Shown: positions 22,771 through 36,778 of the stretch, in pieces | Numbering within the stretch: the stretch's first letter is position 1 | Layout: every line of letters starts with the position of its first letter | Assembly (NCBI GenBank): GCA_015956445.1 | Contig: WIUZ02000005.1 | Span: 1,798,001-1,862,000, forward strand | Length of the DNA: 64,000 bases | Source: Thelephora terrestris | Taxonomy: Eukaryota > Basidiomycota > Agaricomycetes > Thelephorales > Thelephoraceae | Reading direction: 5' to 3' | Notes under the pieces: model-generated | Seen by the model: only the letters and a program-made list of their open reading frames with translations | Told to the model about the DNA's origin: nothing | Databases searched by the model: none | Program-made: the position numbers and the translations under genes

Positions 22771-23724
22771 ATGTTCAGAGCAGCAGTGACTCGTAAGTTT
22801 CTTTCGATATCCGCACCGGAGGTCTCGCACTGACATTAAAAAGGCTCGCTTGGCTGCGCAATTGCGTCTTCAAGCTCGCAATCTTTCTTTCACTCTTCCG
22901 CTGTTGTCCAGGTTGCATCCTTCCGGAGACGAAAAGCACGTGCTGTCCAGAAAGAAAACCTTGCTAAACGCGCCGAGAGAGAAAACCTCGCAGAAGCTCA
23001 ACGTCCGCACGTTGTCGCTGGACACCGACCCGGGGACGAAGCGAAATGGACTAACTGTGACCTTGCCAAGGTCATAGTCACAGAGAAGGACTTGGAGGCG
23101 ACAGAGGTTGTTGACTACCCTTTAGGCTCTGTCTCCATGCCCAAACATTTGAACTATGGCGTCGGAGAGAAGGAGAAGGAGTTACTTTTCGACACCCTAC
23201 CCCAGCTTTCGGCCTTCCATTCCGTTGCTTCGGCATCCTCTCTCAAGGGTAATAGAAACCTTCCCGCGGATGAATTGCGAGAGCAGCACGGTGATGCCAT
23301 TCCTATTGAGCGGTTCAAAACCAGAATGCTTGCTCGAGTAATTTCCTTGAAGAATGCCAACGCCAAAGGTGTTGCGTTTGAGAATCGCAGGCGAATTATT
23401 GGTGCTTTCTCCGAACAATCCAATCCGCACGACCCTGGTCGTCCAGAAGTGCAAGGTATTTCCCATCCCTAAACCCTTCGCTCAAACATGTGTTCTAACT
23501 TGCGATCCACAGCTGCTCTCCTGACTTATAAAATTCGTAACCTCTGGAACCACTTGCAAACCTTCAAGCGAGATGTCGGAAACCGGCGGGGGCTCACCAA
23601 GCTTGTTCACCAACGCGCGAAAATCCTCAAGTACCTTAAGAATACGGATCGTGATCGGTACGACGCTATTTTGGAGAGGCTAGGGCTAGAACCGGGTGCG
23701 GTTGAGGGAGAACTGGTCGTATAA
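22771..23724 (+). CDS. Mitochondrial ribosomal protein uS15m (S15 family)
   Basis: Three exons (22771-22792, 22844-23455, 23513-23724) splice in phase to 281 residues. The tiny first exon (MFRAAVTR) leads into a Ser/Ala-rich presequence, a basic segment (FRRRKARAVQKENLAKRAER), then the bacterial-type S15 fold: QAALLTYKIRNLWNHLQTF, DVGNRRGLTKLVHQRAKILK and YLKNTDRDRYDAILERLGLE. The RRGL...RAK.L.YL pattern is the 16S-rRNA-binding signature of S15. The long N-terminal extension is usual for fungal mitochondrial members. The start was chosen because the intron joins ACT C|gc in frame; later in-frame starts would lose the presequence. Confidence 0.92.
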
Positions 23725-23917
23725 CTCATGTTGTCTCCCTTTGCCAGAGCTGCTACAATACCACACCATAATTATCCCCGACCGAAAGCCGTACGGCCAG
23801 CACCGAAATCGAGATAACGCCATCCCGTGGGAAAAACACCAGAGCAGATAAAAATGATCTCGAACTTTTTCTGATGCCCCCAGTCAGTTTTACGCTCTGA
23901 TCTTTCTGACCTTAACT

Positions 23918-25572
<1,655 letters not shown>

Positions 25573-25962
25573 ATTCGGTATGATATAAAATCTTGCCCAG
25601 ATTAGAACAACTGTACCATGTAACGAGCTGCGTCCCCTGTTGTATTTTTCGGATCGACGTGAACACAAGCCTGTTAAACTGTGTCTGTTGCCCTGATGAA
25701 CTTGAGTCGATGTCCACCACAAGTTTCGCCTCGACTGGATTCCGACTGAGATAATCGCCCTGGTTTCCGGCTTTGCTCGCTGTCGGGATCTACTGCCTCG
25801 CTTTAGTATTCCTGTGATGTTTCTTTTTTTGGTATAGCGGGCTGCTGGAGAATCTGAAAGTTGCCATTCTACGGATCTGAGAACGATGGACTCGACTGTG
25901 GGGCATCGATGGTAATATACAAAGGGGTGGGTATGAAAAATACAGCGTATCATCGTGCAGGG
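25573..25962. other. Convergent 3' region of enolase and DUF6593 genes
   Basis: About 390 bp without a gene, holding the 3' flanks of both neighbours. I see no structure beyond T-rich runs. Confidence 0.5.
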
Positions 25963-26922
25963 TCATTCACTATTTGTCGAGAATGGGTGATAGTTAAACA
26001 GACCGGCTGCTCCCCCCACTTGAGATGCCTTGGGTGTGTGATATTCTCGCATGAGGATGAGGATGGAGATGACTATATCGTCAAAGTTAGAGAGCGCTGG
26101 TGGGTGCAAAGCCAGGTTTCGGGAACTGGGTGAGAAATTTGCGAGGGGCGAGTTGTCCAAAGACGCCTGGACGAACCCACGCATGCGTTAGCACCCAGGT
26201 GAGGCACGTCAATGGTAGTATACCGACGTACCTCCCATGTTGTGGCGCCGAGTTTCCATTTCGCAACTCGTCCATCACCCAGGTGATATCTGCGAGACCT
26301 GAACCAGGGTTAGCCTCGTGTGGGAATGAAGAAGGAAAATACACACGACGAGGATGAATGGATATCAGGCATGAGGTCGCTGAGCGGCATGGTGTTATCG
26401 CCAATGGTGACTGTAGCATTTGCAGATGCGATTCCCATTCTGGGGAAGAAATGGAATCAGTCTATCCTCGGAGTCGTGAGAGCGGTGCACTCACTCAAGT
26501 CGAGCGAGAACCGGACCCTCTGGGTCCGCGTGGCGTCGGAGGAGTGTTATGTGCTCGCTGGGCATCCAGACATTTAGGCCGACGCTGATATTATAGGCAG
26601 CACTCTGGGGTCCATCTTGTGACAGTAAAGTCATCGAGAATGCAGAGTTCTGTACAAAGCGATACGTTGTGGATTCGCCTCGTGAGATAGCATGAGCATA
26701 GGAGGGTGGGTCGCTTGATCGAGTGTCAGATACCCCCGTGGATTCGGGACCGCTGCCACATGGGGACGAGGCAGACACTGTCGTCCCCTCGTCGCTTCCT
26801 GATGTACGAGAAGGGTTAGGCAAAATCTCCAGCGCGTCTGTTTTCGGTTTTGAGGTGAAGAAAGTGGACCAGGAGCGAAAAGAACTCGACCGCCGTCGAG
26901 ATTGTGGAGTCGTTGGGGACAT
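25963..26922 (-). CDS. DUF6593 protein, basidiomycete-specific family
   Basis: Four exons. The first (from 26922) encodes a Ser/Thr/Pro-rich leader and the family core NSAFSMTLLSQDGPQ then AAYNISVGLNVWMPSEHITL and GPVLARLE. A short second exon begins near MGIASANATVTIGDN; a third gives LGDGRVAKWKLGATTWE; the last, ASLDNSPLANFSPSSRNLA down to NYHPFSTNSE and the stop at 25963. The pattern of a stress on small beta strands with conserved W.....TTW is what I associate with DUF6593 proteins, which occur in large numbers in Agaricomycetes and have no known role. Intron phases agree at every join. It is divergent from the karyopherin gene about 1.07 kb away. Confidence 0.75.
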
Positions 26923-27987
26923 AAGTAATTTCGAGAGGTTGGAACCTCTGGTGGTTGGGAGCTGGATGGATGTGGGTTGAAGGGTTCCAACATGAGGTGG
27001 CTGGATCTACAGTACCGCGGCTAATTGAAAGCACATCATTGATCATGAGGATTGCGAATTCGGAAATCGGTCTTTCCGGCCTCGCGCTCGGAGTTCCCCG
27101 CGTTCCGCCCGCTAGTATTCTCAACTCCGGTCGTCATGTGTCGCGAACAGAGCTATTCGAGTTTGTTCAAGACATGTAACAGGATCTCTGCGTGAAGGAT
27201 ACGAACCCCCCATACCAAGCCCAGGATCTCTCTGGATTCTTGGCCATATCTGCCAGGTATACGCGCGAGGCCTACACCGATAGTGAGGGGGTAATGATGG
27301 GGTCTCCAGACCCTCAACGCGGGCGGAGTGGGCTACATCAGCTCAGCCTAACTGAGGCACGCGATCATCAACTCCGGCAAGTATCCGTCAAAGTTCCCTG
27401 TGGGCGTTCACTCGAGGGGATCGTAATCATTCAATGTACGGAAGAGGCGTGACCGACGACGACAATTCGCGACTCGCACAACCTCCAAGCTCCTTCACTC
27501 CGGCCCAGTTGAGCAGCAAAAGTCAGTCACGTCTTCTCCCTGGCGGTGTGAGTAACTGTTGTGTAAGTGCGGCTTTTGAGTAAAAGTTGCAAGAAGGCAT
27601 TGGCCTATGGGAAGGGTGAGGGGACACGTGATCTAGAATATTTGATGTTGATTTTCCTGGCATTCTCGACTTGATCAACGCACCTCAAGTCAAATTACAG
27701 ACAGAAGTGCACTTGGTGCTTTCTACCATCTGACTGTGCCAAAGCAGGGCGGAAAAAGAGTGGATATCTTAGTGCTCGACTGATTGTCGCGCTCGTTCGC
27801 TGTTGGCGGAGGAGTAGAGCCGGTGGTCCAGACAACTCTACGTGACTAGCATACACAGAACATGCGATACCTATTCATCACTGTGTGAAAGAAGAGAGAC
27901 GGATTAGCTATTCTGGATATCGAATTTTGGAGGTAATCCGAGACTGCGACGCGTTCAGACGCGTTCCCAGCACCTTTCTCCCGAACC
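26923..27987. other. Divergent intergenic region
   Basis: About 1.1 kb between the DUF6593 and karyopherin starts. It should hold both promoters. No gene, repeat or clear TATA element is seen; small ORFs here have no recognisable product. Confidence 0.4.
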
Positions 27988-30900
27988 ATGGCTGAGGTTG
28001 AGCTGATCCAATGCTTATCTTCCACTCTTTCCCCTGATACAAACACCCGAATCGCTGCTGAACTGCGACTCAGCGAACTACTGAAGTCCCCTGATGCTGG
28101 CCTCGCTCTCAGTCGAATCATCATCACCCGTGAACTGGAGATGACGTTGAGGCAGATGAGTATCCGACCCTCATCTACCACCCCGTCGGTGACTTGATGT
28201 CTCAAAATCATAGCACTCCGCCGCTATCATCTTGCGGAAGTACGTCAAAGAGCATTGGTCGCCATTCTTCGCAGGTTTCAGAGGGGACGCGCCGTCAGCA
28301 GAGGTGGGTTTACCCTGAACGATTCTTTCATAACAGCCTGTTGATTCTATTCGATGGCCAGATCAAGGACCAAATAAGAAAGGCAGTTTTTCAAGGTCTC
28401 TCAGACCCTCAAAGAAGAGTTAGAACCTCATGTGTAGGGATGGGTCAACCTACGCACTCGTCCATCTCATCCAGATTGTCCACAGGCCCTCACAATCTCC
28501 GAAATCGCCTCATGCGACTGGCCAGACCAATACCCAGACTTACTCTCCTCCATCCTCAGACTGTTGTCTTCCGGATCACCGGACATGGTTCATGGGGCAA
28601 TGCGTCTGTTCACCGAGTTCGTGCGCAATGATCTATCGGAAGACCAACTGCTCCCCGTGATGAGGGAACTTGTCCCTGTGCTGTTAAACATCCTGGGTGA
28701 CTCCAAGGTTCGTTGTCTCGCTTTATTATCGGTCCAATTGTTCAAGTTTGTCGGTAGCATTCGACGTACACCCGTGCTGGCTCAATTGCAGTCTTTCGCC
28801 AATGTCTTATTTCCCTGTATATGGTTAAAGACCAACATCCAGCATCTGTGCAAGAGGCGACAGCGTCGATTATTCCCGTTTGGTTGGAGGCTTTCAAGGT
28901 GTTGTTGGATTTGAACTTCTCACAGGATGTGAATGAGCAGAGCTGGGACGGGTTAGCTATCCGCAAGGAGTTGTTCAAGGTGAGTGCACCGGCCGCATAT
29001 ATCCCACGCTGAACCTTGACGTCTCGCCCACAGACCCTCGATGTTTTGAATACGTCGTTCCCGAAGTCACTCAAGCCAGACGCGCCAAACTTTTTGTCCT
29101 CAGGAGTTTCTCACCTCCAAACCCTCGCTCCCCTTTTCTCCAAGTTTTACATCTCCGAGGATGCGCCATCGATCCCCTCCTCTTCCGATGATGACAGTCA
29201 ATTGGATCTTATGCAGCTCGTCTGCCCCATTTTCGACTTCATCTCTAGCACAATCCGGTCTGGTAGCGGTAAGCTATGGACTACTACTGAAAACCTGGGC
29301 AGCTTGATCGAAGCGGTGACCTGGTGGGTGCAGATAACCAGGGACGACGTGAGAAATCATTCTGTGCGGGCTCACCCGAAACATTCCCATTGATTATCTT
29401 GTCCCCAGGAGGACTCTTGGATGAGCAATGCTAACGCTTTTGTGGCTCAAGAATATGACGACTCCTTGCAATACAGTGTCCGCATAGCCGGGTTTGATTT
29501 GCTTGCAGTACGTGAAGATTCCCCGTACATCTCGTTACTTTACCGACCTCATGGCGACTCTAAAGGTCATCATCGATCGTACACCCGCTCAGGTCGTTGG
29601 GACTTTCCACACAACGGTGAATAAAGCAGTCGCTGAGGCGCGAAAAAAACGCGAAGGAGGAGATCCTGAGTGGTGGCGACCACTTGAAGCTTCTTTGGCG
29701 GTCATTGGTTCACAATCTGAGGACGTTCTCACGTGCGTTGAAGATGAGTTGGATTCAGGACGCGAGAAGCCGATCAACATCGACTACTTGTTGGTGGAGG
29801 TCATTCCCTCGTTCCTCAGTCTTGATGGTAAGCCGAACCCACCAAAATTGATTCTTGGTCCTTACCCGAGTACAACAGAGTGTCCCTTTTTACAAGGGCG
29901 AGGTTTTGTTTTCGCCAGTCAATTCTCTCGTTTGCTGCCTCAGGAGATTGCAGGGAGTTATTTGGATGCAGCGATCCGGGTTATTGAAAATGACGACGCT
30001 CAAATCCCAATTAAAGTGTCAGCTGTAAAGGCGATCCAAAAGTATGTACTTTTTTGACCTCCAGCCACCACGACTGAGCTCATTCGCGTTAGCTTCTGCC
30101 AAAATATTGCCCACTCATCTCTGGTGCCGCTCGCACCACGCATCGCGAAGGATCTCGGACCATTCTTACTGGTCACGTCTGAAGATACCCTTACTTTGGT
30201 TCTCGAGGCTTTATCGGTTGTTGTTGAGATAGATGGGGATTGGATGACTACTCAGCTGGCTGGGGACCTCGTTACTGCAGTGCTAGACGTTTGGACGAAA
30301 AATGTGAAAGGTATTTGGACTGATTTCGTCATATTTGGCGGTATCTCTCATACGAGCTCGATCTCAGATCCCATCTTCATATCTTTAATCAGTGGGATCC
30401 TCGAAGCTATCGCTCGCTTCCCCTCCCCTGGTGTATACGAAGCCCTGGTCAAAGCTGCGCTCCCTGCTTTGTGCCAGGCGCTCGGGTCTTCAGGGCACGA
30501 CTCCTCGTGGGTCTCGAGCTCTGCGCTTGATTTGTTGACTGGAATAATCCAGGGTGTCGATAACGAGAAAGGTCTAGGTGAAGGATTTTTCGCCGCCATC
30601 GCTCTTCCGCTGTTTACGTGCCTCCGCGCGGCGGAGGACCGAGACGTTCTACAGGTAGGGACGCTATTTCAGGCATTTTCCCATGGTTCTCAACTGCTGT
30701 TAGAATGGGGTTTCTTGTTTAACGGTCATCATTCGGAAGGATCCTCAACAGGTTCTGGCTTGGACTGACCCAAACACGAATCAATCTGGGTTGGCTAGTA
30801 TTCTCAGCTTCGTTGCTCGACTCCTACAAAGCCAAGAAGAGTCTGGGGGATTGGTAATTGGCGATCTTATCGTTCATCTCATGCGCAAAGCGGGCGAAGC

Positions 30901-32029
30901 TGTCTTGCCAGTCCTTCCCGAACTCTTGCAAGCAATGCTGTTGCGCATGAAGACCGCGAAGACCGCCACGTTCATCCAGGTACTCTTCCTGAATTGTGAT
31001 GACCCAATGGTCGAACTCATCCATCGCTCTCGTAGAGTTTGGTCGTCCCATTCAACTTCTTGATTCACAATCAACGAGACACGATCCTCGAGCTCCTCGA
31101 GTCTTCCAACGTCGAGGGTGATTCCGGTTTGAACGTGTTCATTCAGACTCTGTGCGAAAATGTGGAAACCTTCCAAGGGTTCTGGCCTTCCCGGGTCTCA
31201 ACCTTGGCTCTGATTTCCTTGTTCGCGTCCGAGCGTTCCAGTTTGCAGGGCCTGATTGTTAAGGGCGACATTGTCGTCAAGGCGGACGGAAAAAATGGTG
31301 GGTGACGTCCGCTGGGTATCTTTTTGAGTCCGTGAAGTATTGACGTGTTATAGTCATCATGACCAGGTCCAGGACAAAGAAAAGTACGAAAACGGAGCGC
31401 GGTACAGCTCTCCAAACCCGTATATTGACCCGTGTGTGCTGACGCCTGCCGTTGTTGTCCATCTCTCTTTTACCTAGCCCCTCACGAGTTTACCCGGGTT
31501 CCCTTCCCTGTAAAAGCGATCAAGATCCTCGTCCACGAGATCCAGAGCGGAGGAGAGGCTGCCTCGATGTCGGCATTCGCAGGAACAGGCAGTGTGCCAG
31601 AACTAGAGTCAGATGACGGGGTGAGTTTCTTATAATTAAAACTCGTGCATTCTCGTGCTCACCTTTGTGGCCCACTCCAGGAGGATGACTGGGGCGAAGA
31701 GGAGAGGCAGAACCAAGGCTTCAGTCACGAGGAGTTCCAGATGCTCTCGGAGATGTTGGGACCAAAAGGAGTGGCCTTCGATAATGATGAAGCTCTTGAT
31801 GACAATGATGATGAGGATCTCAAGAACGACCCCATCTCTCAGATGGACATGACGGTTGGTCGAGCTCGCATTACCATATTCACACAAAATTGATTCTTCC
31901 GCGATACAGAGCCATCTCATCTCGTTTTTCAAAGAATGTGCTTCCAGAAATACCAACCACTTCTCGACCATCTTCGATCACCTCACCATCGAGGAGAACC
32001 TGATCCTGAAGCAAGTTATCGAGGGTTAG
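27988..32029 (+). CDS. kap114: Importin-9/Kap114-type karyopherin
   Basis: A long multi-exon gene for an importin-beta HEAT-repeat nuclear import receptor (cargoes of Kap114/importin-9 include TBP and histones H2A-H2B). The importin-N region reads IAAELRLSELLKSPDAGLAL, then SAAIILRKYVKEHWSPFF and KAVFQGLSDPQRRVRTSC followed by CDWPDQYPDLLSSILRLL and GSPDMVHGAMRLFTEFVRND, matching Kap114 rather than importin-4 or -7. A C-terminal acidic stretch (EDDWGEEERQNQGFS, DNDEALDDNDDEDLKNDP) precedes the final helices (HLISFFKECASRN to LILKQVIEG). The first intron appears to start with AT (cag|atgagt at 28156) rather than GT; with any other join the canonical RKYVKEHW frame is lost. It is convergent with the RS-rich gene. 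Confidence 0.87.
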
Positions 32030-32140
32030 TGGTACGTTCTACAGGGAAAGAAATCCAGATTAGTATATAATGTGTTCTACAATGACGATGTATCCTGGAA
32101 TAAATGACAGCTACAGTTCGCCTCTCGCCTCTCGGCCTCC

Positions 32141-33282
32141 TTAAAACCCTTCTTTGCCCATGTCCCATTCTCTCACCGAGCCTTTCTTTGCATACTCGAT
32201 GTTCATGATGCTATGCCCAGCCTCGACTTCTGGACGATCCGCAACGATAGCCCCGGACTTGCTCCGTTTCGCCGGTATTCCTACCCGTTCTAATGCCTTT
32301 TTATCTTCTTTGTCTTGTCTTCTGAACTTAATCAATTGGAGCATGGCGTCCCACCCTTCGAATTCTGCATCGCTGATGAGACCTGTGGCGGGTATTGTGG
32401 GGAGGGGGAGTGGTTCGACGTCTAATCGAGGGTCATACGATTGCTCGAAGTACTTGTCCATTTTTGACGGAAGAGTGGAGGGGGCGGGGATAGGAGGGGG
32501 AGGAGGGGGTGACTCTGAGCGACGGCGTGGTGAACGGGATCTGTGTGAACGTTTAGAGCGTCGAGAAGAACGGTGTGATTTGTCTCTGTCCTGTTCCTCG
32601 TCGGAATGGGTACGGCGTCGAGAAGACCGGTGTGGCCTGTCCTCGTCATCAGATCGGCGTCGGGAAGAACGCCTGGGTCGGTCATCTTCAGAGTGAGAGT
32701 GACCTCTTCGACGTCTCTTCTCGCTGTTCCTCGGCGAGTCTTCCTCTCCTTCGGCCTCTCTACGCCTCTTCCGGCGACTCCGATCTTTGCCATGGTCCCA
32801 GTCGCGATCCCAACCGCGAGAAGACTCGCCCCTTGACCGCCTCTCCTTCTCCGCCAAGACAGCCTCCTCAGCCCTGCGCTTCTGGTCTAACCTCTCAGCC
32901 TCCTCTCTCTCCGCTCGAACTTCCTGAGCCGCTTGGGCTTTGGCTTTGAGGATCGTCTTGTTGTGGTCATCCGTCCGACGAATGATCTGAGACAAGAACC
33001 GTTTGTCGGTTTTGGCAGCATTCCCTGTGGACCTGTAGAACGGTTGGATACGTTGCCTCAAAACCTGACGCCTGTGAAAAAGTTGTGAATCACTTACGGA
33101 GGCAGATACGCTTGTATACCGAGGTTGCTATATCGTTCGGCTTTCTGTTTGGCCTCTTTAAGAATGAGCTCTTGGACGTAGCGGTCCACCTCGTCCTCTT
33201 GTACACTGCTTGGGACTGATGAGCCGACTTGGGCACGTACGAGTCCGGACACAACAGAGGATAGGCTGGAAGCTCCAGGCAT
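32141..33282 (-). CDS. RS-rich protein, possible splicing-associated factor
   Basis: Two exons. The ATG at 33282 opens MPGASSLSSVVSGLVRAQ, then a helical segment (EVDRYVQELILKEAKQKAER) and a join giving LPPSTGNAAKTDKRFLSQII. A coiled coil rich in Glu/Arg (QEVRAEREEAERLDQKRRAE) follows, then about 110 residues of Arg/Ser and Arg/Asp repeats (RRSSRRRSDDEDRPHRSSRR), a Pro run, and a conserved-looking C-terminus (YDPRLDVEPLPLP, VREWDMGKEGF). RS domains usually bring proteins to spliceosomes or nuclear speckles. I do not recognise the orthologue, so a splicing role is inferred from composition. The low-complexity RS tract also explains the long antisense frames over this locus. Confidence 0.65.
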
Positions 33283-33417
33283 ACTCGTTCAGGTGGTCAC
33301 AGTAATTGGGACGTCAGGGCGGGGATTGGGATTTCCCACGATCAAGGTGAGACAACTCAGCCAAGTCCGTGTCACTTGGAACGCTCTCGGTAATAAGCAC
33401 ACACTACGAATACTTAT

Positions 33418-35450
33418 TTAGGATAGGGATATTATCATATCCCAAAATCCTTTTTCCATCACAACACACCTCTTCCAGACCTCGACCAACTCCTCAAATC
33501 TCTCCTTAGTGACAGGCGTTGTCGACCCGAAACCTTCAATGGTCGCTGTTAGATCATCAACGTCAGCAGAAATCTCCACAAGTATACTCGCTGCATACTT
33601 AAGCCAGCCTTGACCTCTTTTTGGTACGTCTCACCAGAGAACTCCTTAATCCACGACACGTAAGGGTTCAAGGTCTCATCCATGACTACCCAGCTGTCGG
33701 GGCGTTTCGATTCCTCGATCAACCACAACCCAGCCTCGCCATACCCAAGGAGGCACGGAGCCAGAGCCATGGTCAACTTGACGGTATCACCTTGGAACCC
33801 GATATCCATTATATAGGCTCCATATGCGGTCGTTGCCGCGGACTCTGGGGTCTCCTGCAGTTCTTTCTCGCTGACTCCCCAACGAATGCAGAGCTCCTTA
33901 TGGTTCGTCGAGATAAAGTTCAAGACGTCTCCAACAGACTGCGTCGCGGCAGTCATTGTGGTGAAGCTGGTCGATTTTGCGGCCATCAACCTGGGGGTCC
34001 CTTCAATACACCTCTGCCGTTGAGTTCCATGAATAAACCCACGCATATGCCCTCCCATAGTATTTGAGGTAATGGTAACCTTGCCTACGAAGAACGTAAG
34101 CTCGTGCACCAGAACTCACGAAACCAACGTACTTGATGGAATGCACAAAACACTTCTTGTCCAATTGCCCCTTCCCCACTTCTTTTACAAACTTATGCTC
34201 GACGTACTCTTTCCACATATTAGCGGTGGAAGATATAAGCACTCGTGTCAGAGGGTAACTATCACCCGGGAAAGGCCTAAAAACCCGTTTCAGTGTGTCC
34301 AGGGTACTGAAAACAGTCAAAGGTACCGAGGCACAAATCTCGAAACCAGCGAGTGGGTGTGGTTCAAAGGACTGTGACCGGTCCCGACAGGGAGAGCGTG
34401 GAGGATTCCAAGGTACGTATACATCGTTCCGCCGCGCACAGCATCAGCAACTGAATAGACAGTGATCAGTTCTCAGGGAGAGCGAACGGAAAGAGAATTA
34501 CTCGTCAGCCTGTCTGCGAGACCGCACACGATCGCGGCGCTCAGCGTACAACCCACACCATGGGTATGCGCGGACTTAACCCTTGGCCCAACAAACAGCG
34601 ATGTCTGCACCCCTCCGTCAGATCCACTCGAGTCCTGCAAAACGTCAACGACAAGCTCAGATGTTTGGTCATCCTTGCCCAGAATATTCATATTCTCATC
34701 CAACAACCCATACTTGTTCACAGAGATCGTAGGGTTCTTTCCTAGCAGCTCGTAGACCTCGGTAATTGTCGTCGTTACGTGGCCACCTTTCAGTAAGACC
34801 GCTTCTGAACCGAGAGTTAGGAGCTCCTTCGATGCGGGGATCATATCCGCTAGACTAGAGATTTTGATGTTCTTCCCTTTGTGGGAGAGAATAAGTTCAG
34901 CCTCGGATTTATTCGGCGTGATCAGGGTGGCCAGCGGCATTATTTCATCGATTAGAGACCCTAGTGCGCCGTCCTCCAGGGGAGCGCGTCCGGGAGTAGA
35001 TACGCCCACGGGATCGCACACGAGCCGAAGGGTTTTCTCTCTGAAATAATTTCTCAAAGTTGAGGCGACGACCCGGATAGTTGCCTCGCTGCACAACGTC
35101 CCCGTCTTTATTACGAGAGCACCGGTATCGTCAAGTACGGACACCAGCTAACAAAAACCTTCGTAAATCATCGTGAGATGATCAGATAAGCTTTCAAAAC
35201 GCACTTGATCTTTGACGAATCCAGAGGGGCACGCGTGGACTCCGTGCATACCATTGGTGTTCTGCGCGGTGAGTGCCGTGATGACACTTGTTCCATAGCA
35301 GTTCAACGCAGTGAAGGTCTTCAAGTCCGCCTATAGCAAACCCAAGGACTTGTTAACCTCCAAGGTCTCGGCAAATGCCGTGCTGACCTGAATTCCAGCA
35401 CCCCCAGAGGGATCGCTTTCCGTGATAGTTAGGGCGGATGGCAAGGACAT
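33418..35450 (-). CDS. Thi20-type HMP(-P) kinase/TenA fusion, tandem copy A
   Basis: An eight-exon gene. The N-terminal ThiD-like ribokinase-fold domain phosphorylates hydroxymethylpyrimidine for thiamine synthesis; the C-terminal TenA/Thi-4 domain is a thiaminase II-type salvage hydrolase. Visible: [16 protein letters not shown] across intron 1, [47 protein letters not shown]; then the linker [20 protein letters not shown]; then the TenA half with ALAPCLLGYGEAGLWLIEES (candidate catalytic Cys), ETLNPYVSWIKEFSG and VMEKGFWDM (candidate Glu). All joins keep frame to the TAA at 33418. The usual AGSD of the kinase is TESD here, and HGTGC is HGVGC, so the kinase half may have altered activity. 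Copies B and C follow in the same orientation. Confidence 0.88.
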
Positions 35451-35575
35451 CTCACAAGAAAAGGCAATAGCGAACACGCCGGTAGTCTCTCAGACCTTCA
35501 ACGGGGAAATGCTGTGCAACCGATAAGTTACGGTGGAAGTGGCTGTGATCGACTGAAGCCTAACACAGCACGACC

Positions 35576-36517
35576 ATGGACGGAGACTCGCAGACGACCC
35601 TCGTCTCCACAAAAGCTGCGCCCTCTGCCTCAGCTTTGTTCACGGACTCTGTAACAGCGGCGACGACGAACCCCAAGGCCCAAACCCAGGCGATTCACAA
35701 ACCAGAAGTAAGACTTCCCGCCCGAGATATCTACCGGCGTTACGGACTAAGCCGTGTTCATATATCATAGATAGACATTTTCGCCGCCTCTCAGCGTGGA
35801 GATGTAGACGCTATTCGTACCCTCATCGATTCTGGTAGTGCCTCAGCAACGGACAGAGACCCTCAAAATATAACCCCCCTCCACTGGGCAGCAATCAACG
35901 CGCAGCTCCCCACATGCCAATACCTCCTCGAACAAGGCGCTGAAGTCGACGCTAGGGGGGGAGACCTCGTCGCTACCCCCTTGCAATGGGCCGCTCGCAA
36001 CGGACAGTTCTATATCATTCAGCTCCTCATCGCACACGGCGCAGATCCCAAAATTACGGATACACAGGGATTCAACACCCTGCATATTGTGACCCATTCC
36101 AGCCGCGTCATGTCTCTTTTGTGCATTCTTCACCAACCAATCTGTGTCGACTCACGAGACCCTGAGGGACACACGTCCTTGATGTGGGCTGTATACCAAG
36201 GCAATGCGTCGAGTGTAGATGTGCTTCTGGAACATGGGGCGAATGTTAACATCAAGGACGATGTTGGGCTCACGGCTTTGCATTGGGCGGTCGTACGAGG
36301 AGACCGAAACTGTATCCGACGGTTGCTCGAGCACGGCGCCGAGATCAACGCCAAGGACAATGAGGGTCGGACTGCGCGAGATATGGCGGTCGAATTCAAA
36401 ATATTGGGTACATGGGAACGGGCTCTGGAGGAGGGGGACCTCACAGAAGATGGTCTTAAACGGAAGAAACCCTTATCTGATGTGCGTTCAAAGTTCTCTT
36501 CCATATGTATGCGCTAA
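35576..36517 (+). CDS. Akr1-like ankyrin-repeat protein, DHHC part missing
   Basis: Two exons (35576-35707, 35771-36481) read MDGDSQTT..., then about six ankyrin repeats: [95 protein letters not shown] and [20 protein letters not shown], ending [20 protein letters not shown]. Repeat order and spacing match the N-terminus of the Akr1/HIP14 palmitoyltransferases. In those, this point leads into several membrane helices and a DHHC domain. Here neither strand downstream shows them: reading through the donor gives a stop at 36517, and the next splice gives a low-complexity frame to 36778. It is therefore an ankyrin-only truncation, either a fragment left by duplication or a short adaptor. Confidence 0.7.
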
Positions 36518-36778
36518 CACCTTGCTCAGGCACGTTTGGGTGGCCGTCGTCATCGCTGTTGGACATGTTTGAGTGGGTGTCGTCATCGTCTTTGGACAAG
36601 TTTGGTCGAGAGTCGATCAGGGAAACATCGAGGCGGCTTCCACGCAATCGAAAGTGCCTGGAACCAAACGAAGCGCTTTTGTAGCACATACTTGGGTGCG
36701 AACATAGGCATTCAGCTCAAGAGTGTTTTCGTAGCTCAAACATTGACACCTAACCACCGTCAAAAGTCCCGCGACTGA

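Noticed and set aside
32154-32949. Long plus-strand frames across the RS-rich gene
   Set aside because: They are antisense shadows of Arg/Ser repeat codons, and the minus strand has the complete structured gene.
36532-36605. Imperfect 36 bp direct repeat (gtcgtcatcg...ttggaca)
   Set aside because: Only two loose copies, too short and diverged to call an element.
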